From Flavobacteriales bacterium (lineage in GTDB: Bacteria > Bacteroidota > Bacteroidia > Flavobacteriales_F > PHOS-HE28), in NCBI GenBank assembly GCA_016703005.1, contig JADJCX010000020.1, positions 1-64,000 of the forward strand: a stretch of DNA of 64,000 bases, read 5' to 3'. Below are positions 55,333 through 62,704 of the stretch, in pieces. How positions within the stretch are numbered: position 1 is the first letter of the stretch; each line of letters starts with the position of its first letter. The notes under the pieces are model-generated. The model worked only from the letters and a program-made list of their open reading frames with translations, had not been told where the DNA came from and made no database searches. The translations under genes and the position numbers were made by a program.

Positions 55333-56027
55333 TGCGTTACCGCCACCTCTTCTTCGACCTCGACCACACTCTCTGGGACTTCCGCACGAACTCACGTGCA
55401 ACGCTCGAAGAGCTGCACGCGGAACTGGAACTAGCCTCCCATGGGTTGCCGGACAAGTCGGAGTTCATTGCCGCGTACGAAGAGATCAACGCAGCGCTCT
55501 GGGCGCAGTACGCTGTGAACGGCATGGACAAGGAAGTGCTGCGTGTGCTGCGCTTCCGCAACACCTTACTGCAGTTCGGCGTGAAGAATGACAAGCTGGT
55601 GCGAACGATGAGCCACCTCTACATCGAACGTTGCCCGCAGCGTACGGCTTTGATGCCGGGCGCGCTCGAAGTGCTGGAACACGTGAAGGGGAAATGCACG
55701 CTGCACATCATCACCAACGGATTCCAGGAAACACAGCACATCAAGCTCAAGAGCAGCGGACTCGTCAGCTACTTCGACTGCATCGTCACTTCGGAAAAGG
55801 CCGGGGCCCGCAAACCCGAACCGCGGATCTTCCAATATGCCCTCAACAAAGCGCGAGCGGCCGCTTCTGAAAGTGCCATGATCGGCGATGACGTGAAGGC
55901 CGATATCCATGGTGCACGCTCCGCCGGTATGGATCAGCTGCTGTTCGACCCGGATGACAAGCACGTGGGTGTTGAAGCGACCAACCGGCTCAGGCGTCTC
56001 AATGAACTGATCCCACTGTTGGCTTAG
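55332..56027 (+). CDS. HAD-superfamily hydrolase, YjjG-type noncanonical pyrimidine nucleotidase
   Basis: 231 residues. HAD motif I FFDLDHTLWDF (Asp nucleophile and general acid), motif II HIITNGF, motif III Lys in KAGARKPEPRIF, motif IV SAMIGDDVKADIHGA. A helical cap domain lies between motifs I and II, as in YjjG/YfnB nucleotidases, which clear damaged or unusual pyrimidine monophosphates. Its place near upp agrees with nucleotide metabolism. The ATG at 55332 overlaps the preceding stop. Converges on and overlaps by four bases the gene at 56024. Confidence 0.9.
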   Translation: MRYRHLFFDLDHTLWDFRTNSRATLEELHAELELASHGLPDKSEFIAAYEEINAALWAQYAVNGMDKEVLRVLRFRNTLLQFGVKNDKLVRTMSHLYIERCPQRTALMPGALEVLEHVKGKCTLHIITNGFQETQHIKLKSSGLVSYFDCIVTSEKAGARKPEPRIFQYALNKARAAASESAMIGDDVKADIHGARSAGMDQLLFDPDDKHVGVEATNRLRRLNELIPLLA

Positions 56028-56569
56028 AACGGGGTGCCGTCCACTTCGAACCGATAGTCCAATACTGCCTTTTTGCCGTTGGCCTTGCTCTCCTTGAGCA
56101 CCATGAGCTTCTCCGGCGTTTCCACCTTGCAACTGTAAAGGATGTCGCCTTTCGTTCCCTTCGTGATGATATGCAGACTGTCGCCACGCCATTGCACCGG
56201 CACGTTATATAGGCCGATGTTCCGCTGTCCAAGAACGGAGGCCGTGAGCGCCGTGCGCAACGAGTAGCCCTTCTTCTGCTCCGGTCCACCGATCATGGCA
56301 ACATGTCCTGCGGGGAAGAACCGCATGTAATAATTCGCGTCACCCACCTGCGCACGGTAAACCCCGTCGAACTTCAAACCGCTACCATCCAACGGATCAC
56401 CCATCACTAGGTCAGCTGGTGGCTTGTTCGGGTCCTTTTCAGGAGAAGCCTCTCCTACAACCGCGGTCATTGGGTCTACCGCTTTTTTCTCCCCCATCAA
56501 CGATTTGATCCCATAGGCCGCAAGGACCACGACCAAAACCGTGACCAGGATCGTGACGATATTCTTCAT
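56024..56569 (-). CDS. membrane-anchored hypothetical protein
   Basis: 181 residues: an N-terminal membrane helix (IVTILVTVLVVVLAAYGIKSL), a polar linker rich in Pro/Asp/Lys, and a beta-rich C-terminal domain of about 110 residues (LKFDGVYRAQVGDANYYMRFFPAGHVAMIGG, GDILYSCKVETPEKLMV). It resembles lipocalin-like small domains that read out a stored phenotype, but no family is recognised. Start is ATG 56569, six bases after the stop of the phosphatidylserine decarboxylase gene, so the two are likely cotranscribed. Confidence 0.7.
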   Translation of the reverse strand: MKNIVTILVTVLVVVLAAYGIKSLMGEKKAVDPMTAVVGEASPEKDPNKPPADLVMGDPLDGSGLKFDGVYRAQVGDANYYMRFFPAGHVAMIGGPEQKKGYSLRTALTASVLGQRNIGLYNVPVQWRGDSLHIITKGTKGDILYSCKVETPEKLMVLKESKANGKKAVLDYRFEVDGTPF

Positions 56570-56575
56570 GGCGTT

Positions 56576-57235
56576 CTACTTGAATCTGGCAATTACCGAA
56601 ACCGAGCCGCTCACTTTGTCGCCCAGCTTCACCGTGACTTCCGCATCGAGCGGCAGCAATACGTCCACGCGGCTGCCGAACTTGATGAAGCCGAACTCCT
56701 TGCCCAATTGCGAGGGCTGACCCTCGCGGGCATACGTGCAAATGCGACGTGCCAACGCACCTGCTATTTGGCGCATGAGCACTTTGCCGTAGCGCGGGTG
56801 CTCAACCACCACCGTGCTTCGTTCGTTCTCGGTACTGCTCTTCGGATGCCAAGCCACCAAATACTTACCAGGATGGTACTTGTAGTACGTGGTGGTGCCG
56901 TTGAACGGATACCAGTTCACGTGCACGTTCAATGGGCTCATGAAAATGCTGACCTGACGACGCCGGTCGCCCAACGTCTCAGTTTCCATCACCTCTTCAA
57001 TGGCCACCACCTTGCCGTCGGCCGGGGCATGGATCGAACGGTCGTCGGAGGTCCGCGTGCGGCGCGGCACCCGGAAGAACCACACGATTATGAGAAACAC
57101 GACGACTATCGCCGCGCTCAACAGGACGCTGATAGCGAAGGGCAGCACGGGCCAATTCCAGACCGCGAACAGGATGAAGCAGGAAAGCGCAAGGCTGATG
57201 AGCAGCGTGGGCGTTCCTTCTCGGTGCAGATACAT
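56576..57235 (-). CDS. psd: phosphatidylserine decarboxylase family protein
   Basis: 219 residues from the ATG at 57235 (MYLHREGTPTLLISL); ATG 57271 is an alternative with 12 more residues. Two membrane helices at residues 9-50 are followed by the enzyme: IHAPADGKVVAIEEV, IFMSPLNVHVNWYPF, the conserved His in VVVEHPR, and the self-cleavage site in FGSRVD, where the Ser becomes the pyruvoyl group. It makes phosphatidylethanolamine at the membrane, using a product downstream of CdsA, whose gene lies just upstream. Confidence 0.92.
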   Translation of the reverse strand: MYLHREGTPTLLISLALSCFILFAVWNWPVLPFAISVLLSAAIVVVFLIIVWFFRVPRRTRTSDDRSIHAPADGKVVAIEEVMETETLGDRRRQVSIFMSPLNVHVNWYPFNGTTTYYKYHPGKYLVAWHPKSSTENERSTVVVEHPRYGKVLMRQIAGALARRICTYAREGQPSQLGKEFGFIKFGSRVDVLLPLDAEVTVKLGDKVSGSVSVIARFK

Positions 57236-57279
57236 TGGATGGCTGAGGTGCGGTCGAGGAGCATACCTCATTCTGCGGC

Positions 57280-57287
57280 CGAAGATA
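57280..57287 (-). promoter_or_regulatory. possible promoter box before psd
   Basis: On the minus strand the gap between cdsA and psd reads TATCTTCG followed by GCCGCAG, close to the TAnnTTyG box seen elsewhere in the window, 45 bases before the psd ATG. No -33 TTG is present, so this is a weak call. Confidence 0.25.
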
Positions 57288-57306
57288 GAAGCCTCCCCGA
57301 GCGGTG

Positions 57307-58110
57307 TCAGAGCACAAACAGCAGGTACGCCCATACGCCTGGGGCAACAAGCAAAAGACCATCGAAACGGTCCAGTATTCCTCCATGGCCGGGGAGCAGA
57401 TCACCTGCATCCTTCACCCCGCGTGCACGCTTCAGGGCACTTTCGAGCAGATCGCCCAATGTGCTCAGCACCGCGACGATCACAGCGATGGCCAGCCAAT
57501 GTTCCAACCCCACAACAGGCCAAGCCATGTGGAGGAACCACGCGAACAAAACGGTGAACCCGATCCCACCGAACAGTCCTTCCCACGTTTTCTTCGGACT
57601 GATGCTCGGTATCATCTTGTGCTTCCCGAAGAATTTCCCCGTGAGGTAAGCGCCTGTTTCATTCGTCCACAGCAGGATCATGATACCGATCATCAAGTGT
57701 GGATCGATGGCCACGAGATGGGTGAGCAATGCGAATGGCACCGCCACAAGGGCGATCATCAGTAAGTCGATGCCCAGCTCTTTTCCCGGGTCAGGTGGAT
57801 TACGCGAAAGCAGCATGGCCACCGAGACGAATACGAGCAGCAGCAGGCCTATCGCAACGACGGCTCCGGTCAGGTCGAACGGCGCCAAGCTGTTCCCGGC
57901 GATCAAACTGTACGCAATGCCTGCGATGACCATGCAGCGCATGCGCCCCGTGTCAGGGGTGAAGTGCAACAGGTTGTGCAGCTCGCTCGCGGCGATAACG
58001 CACACGGGCAGAAAGAGAATGAGCGTAGGCAACGGCCCTACCAAGGCCGCCAGCAGGGTCAATCCAACGTACACCGCACCGGTCGCCGCTCGGATACCGA
58101 TCTCCTTCAT
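57307..58110 (-). CDS. cdsA: phosphatidate cytidylyltransferase
   Basis: 267 residues with about seven or eight membrane helices and the family signature SALKRARGVKD followed by LLPGHGGILDRFD near the C-terminus. It makes CDP-diacylglycerol from CTP and phosphatidic acid, the entry to phospholipid headgroup synthesis, and so feeds the psd product encoded next. ATG 58110 lies 15 bases after the ftsH stop. Intact and of normal length. Confidence 0.95.
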   Translation of the reverse strand: MKEIGIRAATGAVYVGLTLLAALVGPLPTLILFLPVCVIAASELHNLLHFTPDTGRMRCMVIAGIAYSLIAGNSLAPFDLTGAVVAIGLLLLVFVSVAMLLSRNPPDPGKELGIDLLMIALVAVPFALLTHLVAIDPHLMIGIMILLWTNETGAYLTGKFFGKHKMIPSISPKKTWEGLFGGIGFTVLFAWFLHMAWPVVGLEHWLAIAVIVAVLSTLGDLLESALKRARGVKDAGDLLPGHGGILDRFDGLLLVAPGVWAYLLFVL

Positions 58111-58125
58111 GCGTGGCCGGGTGGC

Positions 58126-60174
58126 TTAGGCGGTCGGTTCGCTGGTAGGCGTGGGCGCAGGAGCGGGTGCTGTAGCAGGTGCTGGAGCAGGTGCTTCAGT
58201 TGCAGTCCTTGCAGCACCGTTGGTGGGTGCGGCTTCCTCACGTTCCCATGCGCGCTTGCCGAAGATGGTCTCAAGGTCTTCCTTGAAGATCACCTCCTTC
58301 TCCAGCAGTTGATCGGCCAGTGCTGTCAGCTTGTCCTTGTTCTCGGCGAGGATCCTCTTGGCGCGAGCGTACTGCCCCTCAATGATCTTGCTCACCTCCT
58401 GATCTATGGTCTGCGCGGTCTGCTCACTGTACGGCTTGCCGAAGTTGTACTCGCCCTGTCCACTGCTGTCGTAGTAGCTGATGTTGCCGATGCGATCGTT
58501 CAACCCGTAAATGCTCACCATGGCCATGGCTTGCTTGGTCACCTTCTCCAGATCGCTCAATGCACCGGTGCTCACCTTGTTGAACATGATGTCCTCAGCA
58601 GCCCGGCCACCCAGCGCGGCACAGATCTCATCCAGCATTTGCTCCGTGGTGGTAAGGTGCCGCTCTTCGGGCAGGTACCACGCCGCACCAAGCGAATTGC
58701 CGCGCGGTACGATGGTCACTTTCACCAACGGCGATGCGTGCTCGATCAACCAACTGACGGTCGCATGGCCTGCCTCGTGGAAGGCGATGGCGCGTTTCTC
58801 GTCCTGGGTGATGATCTTGTTTTTCTTCTCCAATCCGCCGATCACACGGTCCACGGCATCCAGGAAATCCTGCTTGTCGATGACCTTCTTCTTGCGACGG
58901 GCGGCGATCAACGCGCCTTCATTACAGATGTTGGCGATGTCGGCTCCGCTGAATCCGGGCGTCTGTTTGGCAAGGAATTCCACATCCACGGACAAGTCGA
59001 GCTTCAACGGCTTCAAGTGCACCTTGAAGATCGCCACACGCTCGTTCAGGTCGGGCATGTCCACGTAGATCTGGCGATCGAAGCGTCCGGGACGCATCAA
59101 CGCACGGTCCAGCACATCGGCGCGGTTGGTTGCGCCCAGCAGGATCACCCCGCTGTTGGTACCGAAGCCGTCCATCTCCGTAAGTAGCTGGTTCAGCGTG
59201 TTCTCACGCTCATCATTCGCGCCCATGCTGGCACTGCGTCCGCGTGCACGGCCGATCGCGTCGATCTCATCGATGAAGATGATGGCCGGTGCTTTCTCCT
59301 TGGCCTGCTTGAACAGGTCGCGTACACGGCTCGCACCAACGCCCACGAACATCTCCACGAAATCCGATCCGCTCAAGGAGAAGAACGGAACCTCCGCTTC
59401 GCCAGCTACCGCTTTGGCCAACAGTGTTTTGCCCGTACCGGGAGGACCAACGAGCAACGCTCCTTTGGGGATCTTCGCTCCGAGGTCGGTGTATTTCTTC
59501 GGCGACTTCAGGAAGTCGACGATCTCTTCCAGTTCCTCTTTTGCCTCGTCGAGACCTGCTACATCGTTGAAGGTTGTATTGGTGGTCTTGCTGCCTTCGA
59601 ACACCTGCGCGCGGCTCTTGCCGATGTTGAAGATCTGCCCGCCCGGCCCTCCTGCCCCACCCATGCGGCGCATGATGAAGAGCCATACCACGATCAGGAT
59701 GCCGAACGGGAGTATCCAGCCCAGCAGGTCTTTGCCCCATGTATCGTCCGTCCTGTAGTTGTAACGGACGGCATATTGGTCCATGAGTTTCTCGATCTCG
59801 CTCACCCGCGCATCGGAGCCGCCCATGTTGAAGAAGTACTGGAACCCTTCGGTACCGATCTTTTCCTTCTTCATCGCTTCGGCATGTGGGCCGGTGCTCA
59901 AGCTGTCCTTCTTGATGAACACATTGGCTTGGCGCCCGCCTTCACCAGTTATGATCACCACGCGGTCCACATCGCCACCCTCCACATAGGATTTGAAATC
60001 GCCGAAGGTGATCTCCGCGCTCTTGCCCCCGAACGTGAACAATTGCAGGCTGAGGATGATGACGATCACCACGCCGTAGATCCAATACAGGTTGAAAACC
60101 TTGCGAGGCTTCTCCTTCCCGGGTTTCTCCGGCTTGCCGCCGTTGCCGACGTTCTCTTGTTCGCTGTTCTTCAC
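58126..60174 (-). CDS. ftsH: ATP-dependent zinc metalloprotease FtsH
   Basis: 682 residues. Start is GTG 60174, which overlaps the rsfS stop (GTGA) and gives a plausible N-terminus VKNSEQENVG; longer in-frame readings run into rsfS. Membrane helices at about 27-48 and 152-168, a periplasmic FtsH-ext domain between, AAA Walker A GPPGTGKT at 243-250, Walker B FIDEID, second region of homology near 340-370, and protease site HEAGH at 466-470. It degrades membrane and misfolded proteins. The tail is a low-complexity Ala/Pro/Thr stretch (about 30 residues) after EREEA. Confidence 0.96.
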   Translation of the reverse strand: MKNSEQENVGNGGKPEKPGKEKPRKVFNLYWIYGVVIVIILSLQLFTFGGKSAEITFGDFKSYVEGGDVDRVVIITGEGGRQANVFIKKDSLSTGPHAEAMKKEKIGTEGFQYFFNMGGSDARVSEIEKLMDQYAVRYNYRTDDTWGKDLLGWILPFGILIVVWLFIMRRMGGAGGPGGQIFNIGKSRAQVFEGSKTTNTTFNDVAGLDEAKEELEEIVDFLKSPKKYTDLGAKIPKGALLVGPPGTGKTLLAKAVAGEAEVPFFSLSGSDFVEMFVGVGASRVRDLFKQAKEKAPAIIFIDEIDAIGRARGRSASMGANDERENTLNQLLTEMDGFGTNSGVILLGATNRADVLDRALMRPGRFDRQIYVDMPDLNERVAIFKVHLKPLKLDLSVDVEFLAKQTPGFSGADIANICNEGALIAARRKKKVIDKQDFLDAVDRVIGGLEKKNKIITQDEKRAIAFHEAGHATVSWLIEHASPLVKVTIVPRGNSLGAAWYLPEERHLTTTEQMLDEICAALGGRAAEDIMFNKVSTGALSDLEKVTKQAMAMVSIYGLNDRIGNISYYDSSGQGEYNFGKPYSEQTAQTIDQEVSKIIEGQYARAKRILAENKDKLTALADQLLEKEVIFKEDLETIFGKRAWEREEAAPTNGAARTATEAPAPAPATAPAPAPTPTSEPTA

Positions 60175-60548
60175 GCTACGTTCGGATATGTGCGCCTTGC
60201 GGCATCGGCCCAAAGGTCCTCCAACCCGTAGAAACCGCGTTTGGTCTTGTTGAAGATGTGCACCACCACATGGACATAATCCAGCAGGATCCACTCAGCG
60301 TTGCGCTCCCCCTCCACATGCCAAGGTTTCTCATGCATCCGCTCCCGGGCAAAACGTTCCACGCTGGCGGCAATGGCTTGCACTTGCGTATCGCTATCGC
60401 CGTGACAGATCACGAAATGGTAGGTCATGCTATTGGGGACACCGCGCAAGTCCAAGGTCACGATGTCGCGTCCTTTCACTTCTTGGATCCCGAGCACGAT
60501 GGCTTCGGTAAGGAGAACGCTCTGATCGGCGTCCGTGGCTTTCTTCAT
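60171..60548 (-). CDS. rsfS: ribosome silencing factor RsfS
   Basis: 125 residues with the DUF143 core: AIVLGIQEVKGRDIVTLDLRGV, YHFVICHGDSDTQVQAIA, HVEGERNAEWILLDYVHVVVHIF. It binds ribosomal protein L14 and blocks subunit joining when nutrients are low. First gene of the run rsfS-ftsH-cdsA-psd and divergent from birA with a 38-base gap, so the two promoters must be very close or overlapping. Confidence 0.95.
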   Translation of the reverse strand: MKKATDADQSVLLTEAIVLGIQEVKGRDIVTLDLRGVPNSMTYHFVICHGDSDTQVQAIAASVERFARERMHEKPWHVEGERNAEWILLDYVHVVVHIFNKTKRGFYGLEDLWADAARRTYPNVA

Positions 60549-60586
60549 CCCCTATAACTTGGGCCGTTCAAAGGTAGGTGTTCATT

Positions 60587-61372
60587 ATGGCCCCGAAGGC
60601 TGTACTTAGTGGCAACGAGAACATGACGGGGAGGATCATCGGGAAGGAACTGATCGAGTTGGGTTCCGTTGGTAGTACCAACAAGGAGGCTGCCGAACGG
60701 CTTGCGCTGTCACAAGTGGCGCACGGCACTGTCATACTGGCCCACGAGCAAACCGATGGCCGGGGCCAACGGGGACGCAGCTGGGTAAGCGGATCGAGCC
60801 TTGATCTCACGTTCAGCATCGTTCTGCTGCCGAGCCGGCTCCGCGCATCCGACCAATTCAAGCTGGCCAAAGTGGCCGCTCTTGCGGTACAGGAGGTGGT
60901 GCAGGCGAAAGTGCTGAACGAGGTGAAGATCAAATGGCCGAACGATGTCCTGGTGGAACGCAGGAAGATCGCGGGCATACTGATCAAGAACGCCATTGTG
61001 GGCAACATGGTACAGAGTTCCATCGTGGGCATCGGCCTCAACGTGAACAGCCGCGAACTGGACGAGGCTTACCTGCCCACCAGCCTGCGGCTGGAAACTG
61101 GCGTGGAGCAGGACCGGATGACCGTGCTGGAAGAACTGCTCTCGGCTTTTGAGCGGCGCTGGGTGCAGTTGGAGACCGACCACCCGGCCTTGGGCTCCGA
61201 CTTTTCGGACGCTTTGTGGTCCGTTGGACGTTGGACCGGCTTCGAACTGGACGGGAACCCCATAACGGCCAGGGCCATGGATGTGGACAGCGATGGTCGC
61301 CTGATCGTGGAAACCGAGGATGGCAAGGTAACTGCCTACGGCTTAGAGCGACTTCGCTTCGGGGAGCGTTGA
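60587..61372 (+). CDS. birA: biotin-[acetyl-CoA-carboxylase] ligase
   Basis: 261 residues from ATG 60587; an internal ATG at 60623 (MTGRIIGKE) is an alternative. The biotin protein ligase signature is DGRGQRGRSWVS, followed by KIKWPNDVLVERRKIAGIL and SSIVGIGLNVN, and a small C-terminal SH3-like domain (LIVETEDGKVTAYGLE). There is no N-terminal DNA-binding domain, so it is a class I enzyme without repressor function. It activates biotin and links it to carboxylase carrier proteins. Confidence 0.95.
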   Translation: MAPKAVLSGNENMTGRIIGKELIELGSVGSTNKEAAERLALSQVAHGTVILAHEQTDGRGQRGRSWVSGSSLDLTFSIVLLPSRLRASDQFKLAKVAALAVQEVVQAKVLNEVKIKWPNDVLVERRKIAGILIKNAIVGNMVQSSIVGIGLNVNSRELDEAYLPTSLRLETGVEQDRMTVLEELLSAFERRWVQLETDHPALGSDFSDALWSVGRWTGFELDGNPITARAMDVDSDGRLIVETEDGKVTAYGLERLRFGER

Positions 61373-61379
61373 TCCCTGT

Positions 61380-61409
61380 TTGGAGGCTAAGCCGATCCGT
61401 TTACATTTG
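61380..61409 (+). promoter_or_regulatory. promoter of rpmH
   Basis: TTG at 61380-61382, a 19-base spacer, then TACATTTG at 61402-61409, an exact match to the Bacteroidota TTG/TAnnTTTG promoter, followed by CGGCCCC. The ATG is 56 bases further on. It is the best promoter in the window. Confidence 0.7.
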
Positions 61410-61465
61410 CGGCCCCTTCGCCGGATCCTTGGCGGGGAAGATCGGATCAGAGACAACCTACGGCC

Positions 61466-61621
61466 ATGAAACGTACCTACCAGCCCAGCAAGCGCAAGCG
61501 CACCAACAAACACGGTTTCCGCAAGCGGATGAAATCGGCTGGTGGCCGCGCTGTACTGAGCAACCGTCGCGCCCAAGGCCGGCACAAGCTCAGCACCAGC
61601 GACGAGAAGCACACCAAGTAA
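61466..61621 (+). CDS. rpmH: 50S ribosomal protein L34
   Basis: 51 residues: the diagnostic start MKRTYQPSKRKRTNKHGF, then RKRMKSAGGRAVLSNRRAQGR and a C-terminal tail ending SDEKHTK. L34 is a very small basic protein of the large subunit. In many bacteria it lies beside dnaA and rnpA; here it stands alone between birA and a hydrolase gene, with its own promoter and terminator, as is usual in Bacteroidota. Confidence 0.97.
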   Translation: MKRTYQPSKRKRTNKHGFRKRMKSAGGRAVLSNRRAQGRHKLSTSDEKHTK

Positions 61622-61661
61622 GCGCTGCTCGGGGCCGTTACCGGTCCAACACGAACTACCG

Positions 61662-61690
61662 AACAGGGGCCACCACGGCCCCTGTTTTCA
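61662..61690 (+). terminator. terminator of rpmH, also facing the hydrolase gene
   Basis: AACAGGGGCC (61662-61671) and GGCCCCTGTT (61677-61686) make a perfect ten-base stem with a five-base loop, followed by TTCATTTCC on the plus strand. The stem begins with AA and ends with TT, so it can act in both directions, but on the minus strand it would lie just past the hydrolase stop. Confidence 0.85.
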
Positions 61691-62509
61691 TTTCCACAAG
61701 GTGGGATGCGCCGCCAACATGGCCACCAGCTCGGGGGTGCGCACCGCATGGCCCGTTTCCAGCACGGTAAGGTGGATGTGGTCTGGCGCTAGCCGCTGGA
61801 ACCGTTGTCCCCAAGGCAGCTTTATGACACTATCGTAACGGCCCATGTAGAGGTGCGCGTGCAGGTCTTGCTGCCGCAGGTTCCTCACCACCGTGCGCAG
61901 GTCGGGCTCCAGCAGGCGCAGGCTCAGCCATACATCGTGCACCAACTGCCGCTTTCCTTGGTCCTCCGTATGGAACCGCAGGAAGCTGTGGCGTTTGGTG
62001 GTCACCAACTTCATGCGGTGCAGCGTATCCACCGTGCGGAACCAAGCACCGGGCTTCTCCTGGAAGCTCCGGTACAGCGCCCTGCCCCAGCCGTAGCGGC
62101 TCAGCGCCCGGTACCATGGGTTGCGCACCAAGCCGTCGGGCGCCAGTAGCAGCATGCCGCGCGACCGTTCCGGCAAACGCTCCATCAGACTCATCGCCAT
62201 GCGGCCGCCCAAGCTGAACCCCAAGTACAGGGCGCGATCGATCCCATGCGCATCCGAATAGGCCCGTATCAGTTCGGTCAATTCCTCCGGCTCTAGCGGG
62301 TCGCTCACCGGTCGATCGGGCGGCCAAATGCTCGCACCGTTGAACCATATATCGAAGGCGTGTATGGTACAGTGCTCCGCCAGCGGACGTGCGAACGGCG
62401 CAAAGTCATTGGTGCTGCCGCCGTAGCCGTGGAAACCGATCGCGTGCACCGGACCATGGCCGAAGGTGCGATAGGCGATGGTGAGGCCGTTGTGGGAGAA
62501 GTGCTGCAA
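61688..62509 (-). CDS. alpha/beta hydrolase
   Basis: 273 residues. Fold marks: oxyanion region GFHGYGGSTNDFAPF, nucleophile elbow GFSLGGR (Ser about residue 100), and the catalytic His in LETGHAV near the end; the acid is likely in MGRYDSVI. No signal peptide. The substrate is unknown; similar proteins act on esters, lactones or thioesters. It ends next to the rpmH terminator and is divergent from carB. Intact and of normal length. Confidence 0.88.
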   Translation of the reverse strand: MQHFSHNGLTIAYRTFGHGPVHAIGFHGYGGSTNDFAPFARPLAEHCTIHAFDIWFNGASIWPPDRPVSDPLEPEELTELIRAYSDAHGIDRALYLGFSLGGRMAMSLMERLPERSRGMLLLAPDGLVRNPWYRALSRYGWGRALYRSFQEKPGAWFRTVDTLHRMKLVTTKRHSFLRFHTEDQGKRQLVHDVWLSLRLLEPDLRTVVRNLRQQDLHAHLYMGRYDSVIKLPWGQRFQRLAPDHIHLTVLETGHAVRTPELVAMLAAHPTLWK

Positions 62510-62704
62510 AGGGGATAAGAAGATGAGATGATCAGAAGATCAGACAATGGAAAAATGCCCGGGCAAAGTTCGTTGTGCGTCGATCAGCCATTTTCGATCT
62601 ACCTGATCGTTCAACCGTACTTCTCCACGATCCCCCTTCGTTTTCCACATCCCCGCATCTCCACAGCATCCACGAATAGCTTCGCAGCCCGGTAATTACC
62701 GGAC

